A DNA stretch of 64,000 bases from Bog-950 sp964631835 (GCA_964631835.1 CAZWAD010000006.1:1-64000), one strand, 5' to 3'. Numbered from the stretch's first letter, positions 1 through 8,447 are shown. Numbers and translations: made by a program. The notes: a model not told the origin generated them from the letters alone.

Positions 1-545
1 ACCGGATAGAACTTAATGTAATGATTTGCCATAAAATGGTTTTTAATTGATAAAATTTGTTCCTTGACTGAATACTCAGAACTAATGGTCTTCGAGATTT
101 TCAAGGAAGGAAGGGACTTCCGAAAAGCGGGCAGAGAATTTATCCCAAATAAAAAATCTTAGCTATCTTATCAAATTACCCTCCACTTTGTAAGAGCGGA
201 ATTTTTGTCATTGCTGCTCAAAAAATCTGACGGAATATGGGGGTCATTCTGACAGAACGTATGAAAAATTTCGGCTGTTGGCTGTTTGTGTTTGGCTGTT
301 GCGCGTTAGCGCAAAATAAATGGGATGATTCCATCCAGTAAAAAATAGACGAGCATCATCTCTTTTATTTTGCTGAAGGATAGCCGATGGGCTTTGCCCG
401 TGTTTTTGTATTTTGTCTTTTAATTGACCCTGCTTTCGTTAAAGCGCAAAATGTGAAAAGGCATTGCTGCTAACTTACTGATTGGCGCGGCACTCCCTCC
501 ACTCCCTCCACGCTTCAAAACTTCGCAATGGTAGTATTAGTGTTT
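1..545. other. Gene-free left edge
   Basis: I see no supportable gene here. The stretch holds a period-7 repeat (272-306), a small perfect hairpin (arms TTGCGC at 299-304 and GCGCAA at 309-314), a GGGC/GCCC hairpin near 388-399, and two exact copies of CACTCCCTC at 491-508. It lies downstream of the minus-strand glycosyltransferase. Neither hairpin is followed by a clear T-run on the minus strand, so I do not call a terminator. Confidence 0.5.
272..306. repeat. Period-7 repeat, five units
   Basis: Units spaced exactly seven bases apart include CGGCTGT and two copies of TGGCTGT, with more diverged units between and after them. It lies in the gene-free left edge. Confidence 0.65.
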
Positions 546-1607
546 TCACAGCACAGAATCTATTGCATTTTTTAAAAGCAATTCATCTTGTTCAAAATTC
601 ACAAAACCTTTGTAAGACACTGATTCTTTTAAGGCTTTTTCCAAATCAAATTCTGACTGCTTCATTGAAAATGCAATTCCATTTTTCATCAATTCACTTG
701 CAAGATATTCTTGTTCTGTTTGACCGGGTGTAGGAATGAAAATGGCTTTCTTATTCAATTTTATTAAATCCATCACGGTGCTATAGCCCGAACGGGAAAC
801 AACTAAAGAAGATTGACTAATTGCCTCATTCAAATCTTTCGATAGAAGATGATTTACCTCGGTGTGATTTCCGGTTTGTTTCATCCGCGATTCTTCGTTT
901 ACATTGCCGCGAACCAACAATGTTCTCAGACCGGATGATTTGAATTGTGCCCGAATTTTGTCAATAAGAATTTTCCGCTGAGGGTCAGGACCGGAGACAA
1001 TTGCCATTACATCATATTTTTTTTCAGCCCCTATTCTTTCAAATCGCGAAAGATGTCCGATGAATTTTTTGTTGATGCCATTAGGAGATAGCAGGAGTTC
1101 GGGAGCCAATGAATCATAAGGCGCAGGGATCCAACATTCATCAAATTTTTTTATCTGCCTGTGGTTAAAGTGATTGAGATACTTTTGTCCCCACTTCCAG
1201 CCATCGGGCATTAAAATGTTCAATTGGTGCGTGATAAAAATTGACTTCACATTTTTAGAATAACATCCATAACGATTATCCGAAATCACCGCGTTTACTT
1301 CTTCTTCCTGAATTATTTTTTCTGTTACCTGATGTTCATTAAAAATTGCTTTCAAAAACTTCGGAAGTTGCGTTGCTATTTTTAAACCCATTGAACCATT
1401 GCCCGAAGAATACTGAGGATTGTAACCCGGAAGCTGAATTATTTTAAGCAGCGGAAATTCTTTTTTTAAAAGAATAAATGCATCTCCGCTGGAGGCAAGC
1501 ATCACCTCACAGTCCCTCTTCAGCAATTCGTTAATAATAGGAATGCACCGTGTTGCATGCCCCAAGCCCCAATCGAGCGGGGCAACTAAAATCTTTTTCT
1601 TTTTCAC
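546..1607 (-). CDS. MurG-like (GT-B fold) glycosyltransferase
   Basis: A 353-residue protein with the layout of MurG-type, two-domain glycosyltransferases. The N-terminal domain opens with APLDWGLGHATR (residues 9-20), the glycine-rich first loop of this fold. The C-terminal domain carries VSRSGYSTVMD (270-280) and PTPGQTEQEYLA (292-303), where the nucleotide-sugar donor binds in the family. There is no signal peptide or membrane segment, so it is probably cytosolic, acting on a lipid-linked or small acceptor that cannot be named. The start is GTG; it overlaps the stop of the deacetylase gene by four bases (GTGA), so the two are translationally coupled and probably act on the same glycan. Confidence 0.75.
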   Translation of the reverse strand: MKKKKILVAPLDWGLGHATRCIPIINELLKRDCEVMLASSGDAFILLKKEFPLLKIIQLPGYNPQYSSGNGSMGLKIATQLPKFLKAIFNEHQVTEKIIQEEEVNAVISDNRYGCYSKNVKSIFITHQLNILMPDGWKWGQKYLNHFNHRQIKKFDECWIPAPYDSLAPELLLSPNGINKKFIGHLSRFERIGAEKKYDVMAIVSGPDPQRKILIDKIRAQFKSSGLRTLLVRGNVNEESRMKQTGNHTEVNHLLSKDLNEAISQSSLVVSRSGYSTVMDLIKLNKKAIFIPTPGQTEQEYLASELMKNGIAFSMKQSEFDLEKALKESVSYKGFVNFEQDELLLKNAIDSVL

Positions 1608-2233
1608 ACTAGCGCTTTAAATATGAAGCCCCGATTCAAACACTCTTCTACAAAACGGGGTAGGGCATAGGTCAGGTTCCTTTCTGCTTTCACCGTGTCG
1701 TGAAATACAATGATGGAACCATCACGTACGGCTTGAAGGGAAGCTTTCAAACATTTTTCAGCAGAAAGCGATTGATCATAATCGCGCGTAAGCACGTCCC
1801 ACATTACAATGGTATATCTTCCTTGAAGTTGCTTAATCTGACTTCTTGAAATTCTGCCATAAGGAGGGCGAAATAAATTAATTGGCAATTGACAATTGAC
1901 ATCTAACAATTCATTTGAACACAGATTAACGTCCGCTAAATATTCTTTAGTCTCGGTCTTCCATCCATCAAGATGTTTGAAAGTGTGGTTTCCAATAGTG
2001 TGACCGGCTGCCGCAATTTTTTCAACCATTTCCGGATACTTGCCTGCATTAGCACCAATACAGAAAAAAGAGGCACTGACATGGTACTTGTAAAGCACTT
2101 CCAATACAAATTCGCTAGGACCGGGAGAGGGACCATCATCGAACGTTAAGTAAAGTTCCTTTTTGCGGGAAGGGATTCGCCAAACTAATGAAGGGTAAAG
2201 AAAAGGAAGGATAAACGGAGTGCGGTGAATCAT
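1604..2233 (-). CDS. Polysaccharide deacetylase (NodB homology) family protein
   Basis: 209 residues spanning one NodB-homology domain of the carbohydrate esterase 4 type, which removes N-acetyl groups from chitin-like or peptidoglycan sugars. Visible motifs are TFDDGP (30-35; D32 likely base, D33 metal ligand), GNHTFKH (81-87; H83 and H87 metal ligands), RPPYG, and HDT near the C-terminus. The N-terminus is hydrophobic but lacks a clear signal peptide. A period-7 repeat (1880-1907) lies inside the gene and encodes the loop before RPPYG. First gene of a pair with the downstream glycosyltransferase (4-base overlap). Confidence 0.85.
   Translation of the reverse strand: MIHRTPFILPFLYPSLVWRIPSRKKELYLTFDDGPSPGPSEFVLEVLYKYHVSASFFCIGANAGKYPEMVEKIAAAGHTIGNHTFKHLDGWKTETKEYLADVNLCSNELLDVNCQLPINLFRPPYGRISRSQIKQLQGRYTIVMWDVLTRDYDQSLSAEKCLKASLQAVRDGSIIVFHDTVKAERNLTYALPRFVEECLNRGFIFKALV
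1880..1907. repeat. Period-7 repeat inside the deacetylase gene
   Basis: Consecutive heptamers AATTGGC and two copies of AATTGAC, followed by a diverged unit. This is the one site of the class clearly inside a folded coding region; it falls in a variable loop and is frame-neutral at present. Confidence 0.6.
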
Positions 2234-2302
2234 TCAATTCGAAGATTTGAAAAGTAATCAGTTTTATTTTTTTTGACTTTAAAGTTCGAAACTGGTATGA
2301 TA

Positions 2303-3319
2303 TTACACCCATACCTTAGTACCTTCGCTACAGTTGGTGCAGATGTCAATTTCTTTTCTGCTCTTCAATATTCTGGAACGGAAACTCTGATACAGTTCAC
2401 TCTGCCAAATTTCTCTGAATGATTTTGAATTTAAATCACCGAGCTGATGTTGAGCATCCTTATCAAAACAGCAGGGAACAATTTTTCCATCCCAGGTAAT
2501 TACGCAACTGTGCCACAACTTCCAGCAGTGATTCAGCAATTCGTTTTTGATTTGATATTTGCCACCCGCTTGTTTTTTGTAGCGTGAATATTTTTCGGTG
2601 GTGGGTATCAATTCATTCCCATTTTCAAAATCATATACCTGCGCAGTTTTCAACTTTACTTCATCCACTCCGATTTCCTTTGCTAACCTGTTTACCTCTT
2701 CAATCTGATGCTCATTCGGTTTTACCACCAGGAACTGAAAAATGATGTGCGGGGTTTTTGATTTCATTCCCTTTCGTGCACGGACCAAATTTCTTGTTCC
2801 ATCAATTACCTTTTCCAAACCTCCTCCAATGCGGTATTGCTCATAAGTTTCCTGTGTAGTTCCGTCAATAGAAATAAGAATTCTGTCTAAACCGCTTTCC
2901 ACGGTTCCCCTTGCTTTTCTTTCCGTCAGAAAATGGGCGTTGGTAGAAGTAACAGTATAAATATTTTTCTGGGAAGCATAGCGTACCATCTCTAAAAACT
3001 TTGGATGCATATAAGGTTCACCCTGAAAATAGAAATAGAGATAAATGAGCTTGTCACCAATTTCATCAACGGTTTTTTTGTAGAAATCATATTCTAAGTT
3101 TCCTGTTGGTCTGGTAAAACTTTTCAAACCGCTCGGACACTCAGGGCAACCCAAATTACAATTCGTGGTAGGCTCAATGGAAACATTAAACGGAACTCCC
3201 CATTGAACAGGTTGCCTTAACCATTTCGATAAATAGAAGGAAGAAACAACAGAGGAGGCATTAAAAATCTTCTCCGAGTTGAGTTTAGAAATGAAATTAA
3301 ATGTATCGTTGAACTTCAA
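2303..3319 (-). CDS. Radical SAM protein with SPASM domain
   Basis: 338 residues. The radical SAM cluster motif CNLGCPEC supplies C54, C58 and C61, which bind the 4Fe-4S cluster that cleaves S-adenosylmethionine. The C-terminal SPASM region has more cysteines: CWKLWHSC, IVPCC and the final CTNC, for one or two auxiliary clusters. SPASM proteins modify peptides, sugars or other enzymes; the substrate cannot be read from the sequence. It lies 69 bases upstream of the deacetylase/glycosyltransferase pair on the same strand, so a role in the same surface-glycan pathway is possible but only inferred. Confidence 0.85.
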   Translation of the reverse strand: MKFNDTFNFISKLNSEKIFNASSVVSSFYLSKWLRQPVQWGVPFNVSIEPTTNCNLGCPECPSGLKSFTRPTGNLEYDFYKKTVDEIGDKLIYLYFYFQGEPYMHPKFLEMVRYASQKNIYTVTSTNAHFLTERKARGTVESGLDRILISIDGTTQETYEQYRIGGGLEKVIDGTRNLVRARKGMKSKTPHIIFQFLVVKPNEHQIEEVNRLAKEIGVDEVKLKTAQVYDFENGNELIPTTEKYSRYKKQAGGKYQIKNELLNHCWKLWHSCVITWDGKIVPCCFDKDAQHQLGDLNSKSFREIWQSELYQSFRSRILKSRKEIDICTNCSEGTKVWV

Positions 3320-3451
3320 TTGAAAATGCGGTTTACTATTAAGTTACTAAGAACGTTTCATGGGGGAAAAAATAACCGCCTTGCCGAACTGGAACAGGTG
3401 TCAGATTTTCTCCGGAAAAAAGAACATTGCCCTTGGACATAAAAATGGAAG

Positions 3452-3474
3452 CCCCCGCAAACTAACAACGGGGG
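3452..3474 (-). terminator. Possible terminator after the STAS gene
   Basis: A 6-bp GC-only stem (CCCCCG paired with CGGGGG, 11-base loop) is followed on the minus strand, after about five bases, by a run of five T. It would end transcripts from the STAS gene. The stem is short and the T-run offset. Confidence 0.4.
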
Positions 3475-3526
3475 ACTTCCGGGGAAGGGGGAAATATTTC
3501 CCTCTACATGAAAAGCCAGCATATCA

Positions 3527-3862
3527 TTAATTTTTCAATGCGGCAATAGCATGCTCTTCTTCTTTATAAATTCCAAAAACACTTTCGAGCTTTGTCATTT
3601 GTAAAAGCCTTTTGGTTTGTTCGGGTACCGAGCAAAGTGCCAACTCACCACCTGCGTTCCTTATTTTGGGCAGGGCGAACAGCAGCAGCGACAATCCGCT
3701 GCTATTCATAAAATTCATTTCCCTTAAATTGAACAGTACTTTCGTGGTTCTGGATTCAATATTCTTTTTTATTAAATCCATGACAGAAGCATTGTTCTGC
3801 TCATTTAATAAATTCCCATGAGGGAAAATGATAAGTACTCCTTCTTTGATTTCACTTTTCAT
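3527..3862 (-). CDS. STAS-domain protein (anti-anti-sigma factor type)
   Basis: 111 residues covering one STAS domain, the fold of SpoIIAA/RsbV antagonists that bind serine-kinase anti-sigma factors. The phosphorylation loop reads MNFMNSSGLSLLL (49-61), giving S54/S55 as the likely phosphosite; the residue before the SSG is Asn where classical members have Asp. The C-terminal part (LCSVPEQTKRLLQMTKLESVFGIY region) is a standard STAS helix-strand. It lies 78 bases downstream of the methyltransferase gene. No kinase or phosphatase partner is present nearby, so the partner-switching circuit must be encoded elsewhere. Confidence 0.8.
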   Translation of the reverse strand: MKSEIKEGVLIIFPHGNLLNEQNNASVMDLIKKNIESRTTKVLFNLREMNFMNSSGLSLLLFALPKIRNAGGELALCSVPEQTKRLLQMTKLESVFGIYKEEEHAIAALKN

Positions 3863-3908
3863 CTTTTATATTTTTTATATGATTAGGTGCATAAATTCTA
3901 AACATAAA

Positions 3909-3924
3909 TAGAACGTATGTTCTA
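3909..3924. promoter_or_regulatory. Inverted repeat upstream of the STAS gene
   Basis: TAGAAC-GTAT-GTTCTA, a perfect 6-bp inverted repeat with a 4-base centre, 47 bases upstream of the STAS start codon. It has the form of a dimeric repressor site, but no regulator is identified. Confidence 0.3.
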
Positions 3925-3940
3925 AGATAAGTTTTCTGTG

Positions 3941-4957
3941 TCAGACCTTCTTTGCGAGAAAAAATAACATAGGAGTAAAAATACCTTGTTCGCCTCCCCT
4001 CACCAATCCATCGGCTGCCATTTCCAAAACTTTGTGAACTTCGGTAGTCCCCTTGGGTACTATACGGAACGTTTCAAAAATGCGAAGGAGATTCCTCATA
4101 AAAAATCTTCCGGCAGGGCTGGTTCGCAGAGAAGTGAGGGAATATCCTGCTCCCTGAAGAGGCAAATACCAAGGTGTTTCGGGGTCACATTCCGAAGCGA
4201 CATCGCGACATTCAAGAACCTTGAAACCTGCTTTCTCCAATGCGTTTGTTACATCCTTGGCATAGTTTAAATTAGAAAGTCCGTTACCGATTTCAATCTT
4301 TTGTTTAATATCTCTATGCTCAGGACTATCGGGGTTGTAGCTCTCTTTCATCACCCAATCGTAACTTGCAAAGAGAGCACCGGGTTTAAGCAGGCGATTG
4401 ATTTCTCGGAAAACTTTGTCGCGGTTTTCAGCAGCGTGACAGGTAGATTCAATAGCATAAGCCTTATTGAAGCCCTCACTTTCGAGAGGAATTTCCATCC
4501 AATCACATTCTATAAATGAACAGTTTCTATTTAGCCCCTGTTCCTTAATAAATTGCCTTGCCTTTCCAATTTGGTAAGCAGAATTATTGATGCCGGTGAT
4601 AGACGCGCCTGTCTTTTTCGCGAAATTAATCATGGGTCCGCCAACGCCACATCCTATATCGAGGCATTTTTCGCTCCCTTTCAATTCTAATTTTTCAGCC
4701 AGAAACATTTCATGCCGCAGTAATGAAGTTTGAAGTGTTTCTCCTTTTTTACGCATCCCGAAATGGAACATTCTTCCCCAGCCGTGCAGGTAGAAATCGG
4801 TGACCAACGAATAATATTCTATATTGAGCGTAGCGGCATTCTTCAACCGTTCTTCCGTTCCGGATTCATTGCCGTCAAATCGTTTTGAATATCTGTCAAC
4901 CGTGGTTTGTATTTCCACTCTTTCCGTTGGCTCTTTTAATAATTCGGTTGTTTTCAT
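3941..4957 (-). CDS. Sterol C-24 methyltransferase-like (Erg6/SMT family) SAM methyltransferase
   Basis: 338 residues, close to Erg6 in length. Residues 99-108 (LDIGCGVGGP) are the SAM site. The remaining motifs are those of the sterol methyltransferase family, not of a generic class I enzyme: YSLVTDFYLHGWGRMFHF (49-66), YAIESTCHAAE (167-177), DWVMKESYN (200-208), PWYLPL (262-267) and FTPMLFFLAKK (327-337) match, block by block and in order, the yeast Erg6 regions as I remember them. The C-terminal Sterol_MT_C-type domain is therefore present. SMTs methylate the side-chain double bond of sterols or related lipids. It is the last gene of a lipid operon (HMG-CoA synthase, KAS III, FabI), 97 bases after fabI with no promoter seen between. 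Whether the substrate is a sterol, a hopanoid-like or other isoprenoid, or an acyl chain is unknown. Confidence 0.8.
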   Translation of the reverse strand: MKTTELLKEPTERVEIQTTVDRYSKRFDGNESGTEERLKNAATLNIEYYSLVTDFYLHGWGRMFHFGMRKKGETLQTSLLRHEMFLAEKLELKGSEKCLDIGCGVGGPMINFAKKTGASITGINNSAYQIGKARQFIKEQGLNRNCSFIECDWMEIPLESEGFNKAYAIESTCHAAENRDKVFREINRLLKPGALFASYDWVMKESYNPDSPEHRDIKQKIEIGNGLSNLNYAKDVTNALEKAGFKVLECRDVASECDPETPWYLPLQGAGYSLTSLRTSPAGRFFMRNLLRIFETFRIVPKGTTEVHKVLEMAADGLVRGGEQGIFTPMLFFLAKKV

Positions 4958-5054
4958 TCTGTTTTGTTCAGTTTAGATAATCAATAATAGTTTTTCGGGT
5001 TATGTTTTCTTCGCAACGTTCGTAATGCAGTTTTAAGAATTTCATTTAATAAAT

Positions 5055-5915
5055 TTATACATCCCATGCTCCGCCCCAGGAGGAAATTGACTTGATATTC
5101 TGCTTCTTTTCAAACTCTTTTATCACCTCTTCGCTCACTCCCATTTTCGAAAAACCTCCATCATGAAAAAGATTTTGCATAGTAACGTAACGGGTTAAAT
5201 CGCTAAAAAGAGTAACACAATAGTTGGCGCAGTGTTCTGACGCTGCATTGCCAAGCGGACTCATTTTTTCGGCAAAATCAAAGAAAGAATCAAAACCTTT
5301 AATACCGGTGCCGGCAGTGGTTCTTGTCGGTGACTGAGAAACAGAATTGATACGAACCTTTTTCTCATTGCCGTAATAATACCCAAACGAGCGAACGATA
5401 GATTCCAAAGCCGCTTTAGCATCTGCCATATCTCCGTATCCCGGGAAAGTTCTCTGCGCGGCAATGTGGGTAAGTGCTACCACACTTCCCCATTCGTTGA
5501 TGGCATCCTGTTTCTTACATGTTTGCAGAAGTCTGTGGAGAGAGAAAGCAGATATGTCAAATGTTTTTTGCAACCACTCATAATTTATATCTGTATAACT
5601 TTTTTCTTTTCTCACATTCGGACTCATACCGATAGAGTGTAATATAAAATCAAGTTTGCCTCCGAGATGTTCTATCGATTGTGTAATCAGATTTTCCAAA
5701 TCTTCTATCACAATGGCATCGGCAGGGATAATGATGGTGCTGCACTGCTCCGCAAGTTTGTTCATTTCACCCATGCGCAGCGCCACAGGAGCGTTGCTTA
5801 AAACAAACTTTCCACCTTGTTCATGAGTTTTTAAAGCCACTTTCCAAGCGATAGAATTTTCATCGAGCGCTCCGAAGATGATACCGCGTTTGCCTTGCAG
5901 AAGATTGTTTGACAT
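5055..5915 (-). CDS. fabI: Enoyl-[acyl-carrier-protein] reductase FabI
   Basis: 286 residues, a short-chain dehydrogenase of the FabI type that uses NAD(P)H to reduce the enoyl-ACP double bond in the last step of fatty acid elongation. The N-terminal cofactor loop is GIIFGALDENSIAWKVA (11-27), with the FabI-specific A-P-V-A-L-R-M segment (42-48). The active-site pair is Y160 and K167 in YGDMADAK. The residue that is the first active-site tyrosine in E. coli FabI (the T-Y-L-G-A region) is His150 here, which is unusual from memory of other FabI proteins. Lies 28 bases after the KAS III gene, so it is probably co-transcribed; it could be a pathway-specific copy, not the housekeeping one. Confidence 0.88.
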   Translation of the reverse strand: MSNNLLQGKRGIIFGALDENSIAWKVALKTHEQGGKFVLSNAPVALRMGEMNKLAEQCSTIIIPADAIVIEDLENLITQSIEHLGGKLDFILHSIGMSPNVRKEKSYTDINYEWLQKTFDISAFSLHRLLQTCKKQDAINEWGSVVALTHIAAQRTFPGYGDMADAKAALESIVRSFGYYYGNEKKVRINSVSQSPTRTTAGTGIKGFDSFFDFAEKMSPLGNAASEHCANYCVTLFSDLTRYVTMQNLFHDGGFSKMGVSEEVIKEFEKKQNIKSISSWGGAWDV

Positions 5916-5943
5916 ATTTATATTTAGATTGTAGTAAATTCAA

Positions 5944-7026
5944 TTAAGGAATTCTATACACAACAGAGTTGATATTCATACCCGCGCCTACGGAAGCAAA
6001 AACAATCTCATCACCCATGTTAAGGTCATGCCCTTTGAGCTGACCTTTCATTATAAAATCATATAGTATCGGCAAAGTGGCCACCGAATTATTCCCTAAT
6101 TCAGCTATAGTCATGGGCATTATATCATCAGGTATTTTGCTTTGACCAAACAGGGCGAATAACCGTTCTAAAATTGCCTCATCCATTTTGGCGTTAGCCT
6201 GATGCATGAGTATTTTCTTTATTTTATTGAAAGTGACATCCGCTTTGAGCAGACAAGATTTAATCACGTCCGGAACGGTGTTTAAAGCATGGGCATAAAG
6301 TTTTCTTCCCTCCATTTTTATATATAGAGTCCCATCGTTCAGGGCGTGATTATTAGCCGTTCCCATTTTCAAGTAATACGCTTCGTTCAAGGTATCTGTC
6401 CGGGTTTTATGTGCCAAAATACCTACCGGAGAACCACTTTCGTTGCGCTCAATAATTACCGCACCTGCTCCATCGGAAAAAATCATACTATCTCTGTCAC
6501 TTGGGTCGCAAACTCTGGATAATGTATCGGCACCGATGACCAATACTCTTTTTGCATCGCCTGATTTGATGTAATAATCAGCCTGTATGACGGCTTGCAA
6601 CCAGCCGGGACATCCGAAAATTATATCGTAAGCAATGGTGTCAGGATTCTGAATTTTTAATTTGTGTTTGACCCGCGAGGCAAGACTTGGCATCGTATCA
6701 ACTCTTGCGAAATCCTGAGTAACATCTGCAAAATTGTGAGCTACTATTATTATATCTATGGTTTCTTTATCTATTCCGCCTGATTCGAGAGCATTCACAG
6801 CAGCGAAGTAGGCGAGGTCGGAAGCTACAAGGTCTTTAGTTACGTACCGTCTTTTAGATATTCCGGTTATTTGCTGAAATTTTTCAATAGAATCTTCAAT
6901 ATCTTTTTCAGATTTCACTCCTTCAACGGAGTAAAATTCATTACTTAAAAAGGCATCGTTGTGAACTTTAACCGGAGGTATAAAACTGCCCGATGCGCTG
7001 ATAATTGAATTGAAGAACCTTGCCAA
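5944..7026 (-). CDS. 3-oxoacyl-ACP synthase III (FabH-like)
   Basis: A thiolase-fold condensing enzyme of the KAS III family, which joins an acyl-CoA primer to malonyl-ACP. Counting from an ATG at 7110, the triad is C167 (FGCPGW), H303 (MHQANAKM) and N340 (LGNNSV); the usual FabH opening SASGSFIPPVKVHND is at 38-52. The first ~28 residues from that ATG are unlike the family and would overlap the HMG-CoA synthase gene by 56 bases, so I place the start at a TTG (7026), 29 bases past that gene's stop. The divergent-looking start codon is an inference; an ATT nearby is another option. Second gene of the lipid operon. Confidence 0.8.
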   Translation of the reverse strand: MARFFNSIISASGSFIPPVKVHNDAFLSNEFYSVEGVKSEKDIEDSIEKFQQITGISKRRYVTKDLVASDLAYFAAVNALESGGIDKETIDIIIVAHNFADVTQDFARVDTMPSLASRVKHKLKIQNPDTIAYDIIFGCPGWLQAVIQADYYIKSGDAKRVLVIGADTLSRVCDPSDRDSMIFSDGAGAVIIERNESGSPVGILAHKTRTDTLNEAYYLKMGTANNHALNDGTLYIKMEGRKLYAHALNTVPDVIKSCLLKADVTFNKIKKILMHQANAKMDEAILERLFALFGQSKIPDDIMPMTIAELGNNSVATLPILYDFIMKGQLKGHDLNMGDEIVFASVGAGMNINSVVYRIP

Positions 7027-7054
7027 AAGTTGGTATAATTTAAAAATGAAATAA

Positions 7055-8353
7055 TTAAGCCCACATAGTTTGGGACGATAACTCACGATAGTCCGCAAGT
7101 ATTTCTCCATCTATTCTATATATCCTCTTGTGGTCCTGTGTTCCCAGATAAACTACTGAACGGCTGAGATTCCATTTGCTTGGCTCACAAATTCCTTCTT
7201 CGCCATTCAAATCCATTTTAGAGCAGGCATCAAGTATTTCTTCGTACTCAGAAACAGAAACACGGTTTCTTTTGTCTAGCAGCGCACGGGAAGAATTATT
7301 TCTCATCAATCGGTGGGCACCTTCCGTCACTTTCCCGCTCATAAATTCCGCTCCACACCCGCTTCCATAGCTAAAAAGACTGACTAATTTGCCTGCCAGT
7401 TTTTGTGAAGAATCTTCGAGAAGATACGCCAGACTCAAAAACAAAGCACCGGTGTAGATATTTCCTATTCGCGCATTGAGTTCTAAAAAAGGCGCCACTT
7501 TGTGGTTGTAATCTTTTACCATTGATTTCCATTTTTCGCTGTCTTTCTCAAAAGCATAACCCACTTCTGTTTCCAACAGCCGCTGATGCGCTTTTAGTGC
7601 CATCTTTACAAATGGAACATGATAGAGACATGCTTCAAATCTTTCGGAAAAGCGGTTGGCACTCCCAATGGTTTTTATGGCATTGTTCTGAAACATATTG
7701 TAGGCACCCGTCAAAGCTTCGAGATAACATTGGATGGAGTAGTGCCCATCTGCAAAAGCTTCTTTGCTATAGTTCGGTCGCCAAAAATCCATTACCTGTT
7801 TTGCGAAAAAGCCTTCGTTCTGATAATTTATTTCCAGTAAAGCAGGGTTATCAGAAATCAGCATAGCAACAGCCCCTGCGCCCTGAGTAGGTTCTCCGGC
7901 AGTATTTTTTCCGTACCGGGCAATATCACTTGCAATCACCAGTGCTTTCTTTCCTTTTGCCCTGCCGGATAAAATATAATTAACCGCAGTATTAAGGCCT
8001 GCCATAGCACTATAACAAGCATGTTTAATTTCGAACACCCTGCATTGTGATGAAAGACCGAGAATCTGATGGACATAACTTGAAACAGGCTTGCTATGGT
8101 CAACTCCTGTTTCAGTACCTACAATAAGTAATGAAATGGTATCGGGGTCAATATTGAAATTACTGATTAACCGCTTTCCCGCACTGGCAGCAAGTACAAC
8201 GGTATCTTCGCAGGGGGTGACAACCGACATTTGTTGTTGTCCAAGTCCGTTCTGATATTTTGCAGGGTCCACGCCTCTTGCTCTTGCTAATTCAGCCATA
8301 TCCAGATAATGTTCCGGTATATCAAATGCAATTGCTTCTAATCCTATTTTCAT
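7055..8353 (-). CDS. Hydroxymethylglutaryl-CoA synthase family protein (MvaS-like)
   Basis: 432 residues of the HMG-CoA synthase family, which condenses acetyl-CoA with acetoacetyl-CoA or, in polyketide pathways, adds a beta-branch to an ACP-bound ketone. The catalytic residues are E81 (GTETGVD), C113 (KHACYSA) and H245 (YHVPFVKM). GEPTQGAGAVAM (153-164), MDFWRP (188-193) and GNIYTGALFLSL are closer to bacterial MvaS than to PksG as I remember both; SYGSGC fits either. First gene of the operon, read from the consensus promoter at 8448-8477. If it is a true MvaS it makes HMG-CoA for the mevalonate route, linking it to the Erg6-like gene at the other end of the operon. No other mevalonate gene is in the window. 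Confidence 0.82.
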   Translation of the reverse strand: MKIGLEAIAFDIPEHYLDMAELARARGVDPAKYQNGLGQQQMSVVTPCEDTVVLAASAGKRLISNFNIDPDTISLLIVGTETGVDHSKPVSSYVHQILGLSSQCRVFEIKHACYSAMAGLNTAVNYILSGRAKGKKALVIASDIARYGKNTAGEPTQGAGAVAMLISDNPALLEINYQNEGFFAKQVMDFWRPNYSKEAFADGHYSIQCYLEALTGAYNMFQNNAIKTIGSANRFSERFEACLYHVPFVKMALKAHQRLLETEVGYAFEKDSEKWKSMVKDYNHKVAPFLELNARIGNIYTGALFLSLAYLLEDSSQKLAGKLVSLFSYGSGCGAEFMSGKVTEGAHRLMRNNSSRALLDKRNRVSVSEYEEILDACSKMDLNGEEGICEPSKWNLSRSVVYLGTQDHKRIYRIDGEILADYRELSSQTMWA

Positions 8354-8447
8354 TTTGTTGATTTAGTTTTACACTTCCTCCACGATAAATACTAGGAGAT
8401 TTTAAATTTATTGGACAATGGTAAGTGACTGCAATTAAGCGAGCAAT

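Noticed and set aside
482..733. Short plus-strand ORF at the left edge
   Set aside because: Antisense to the 3' end of the glycosyltransferase gene and without features.
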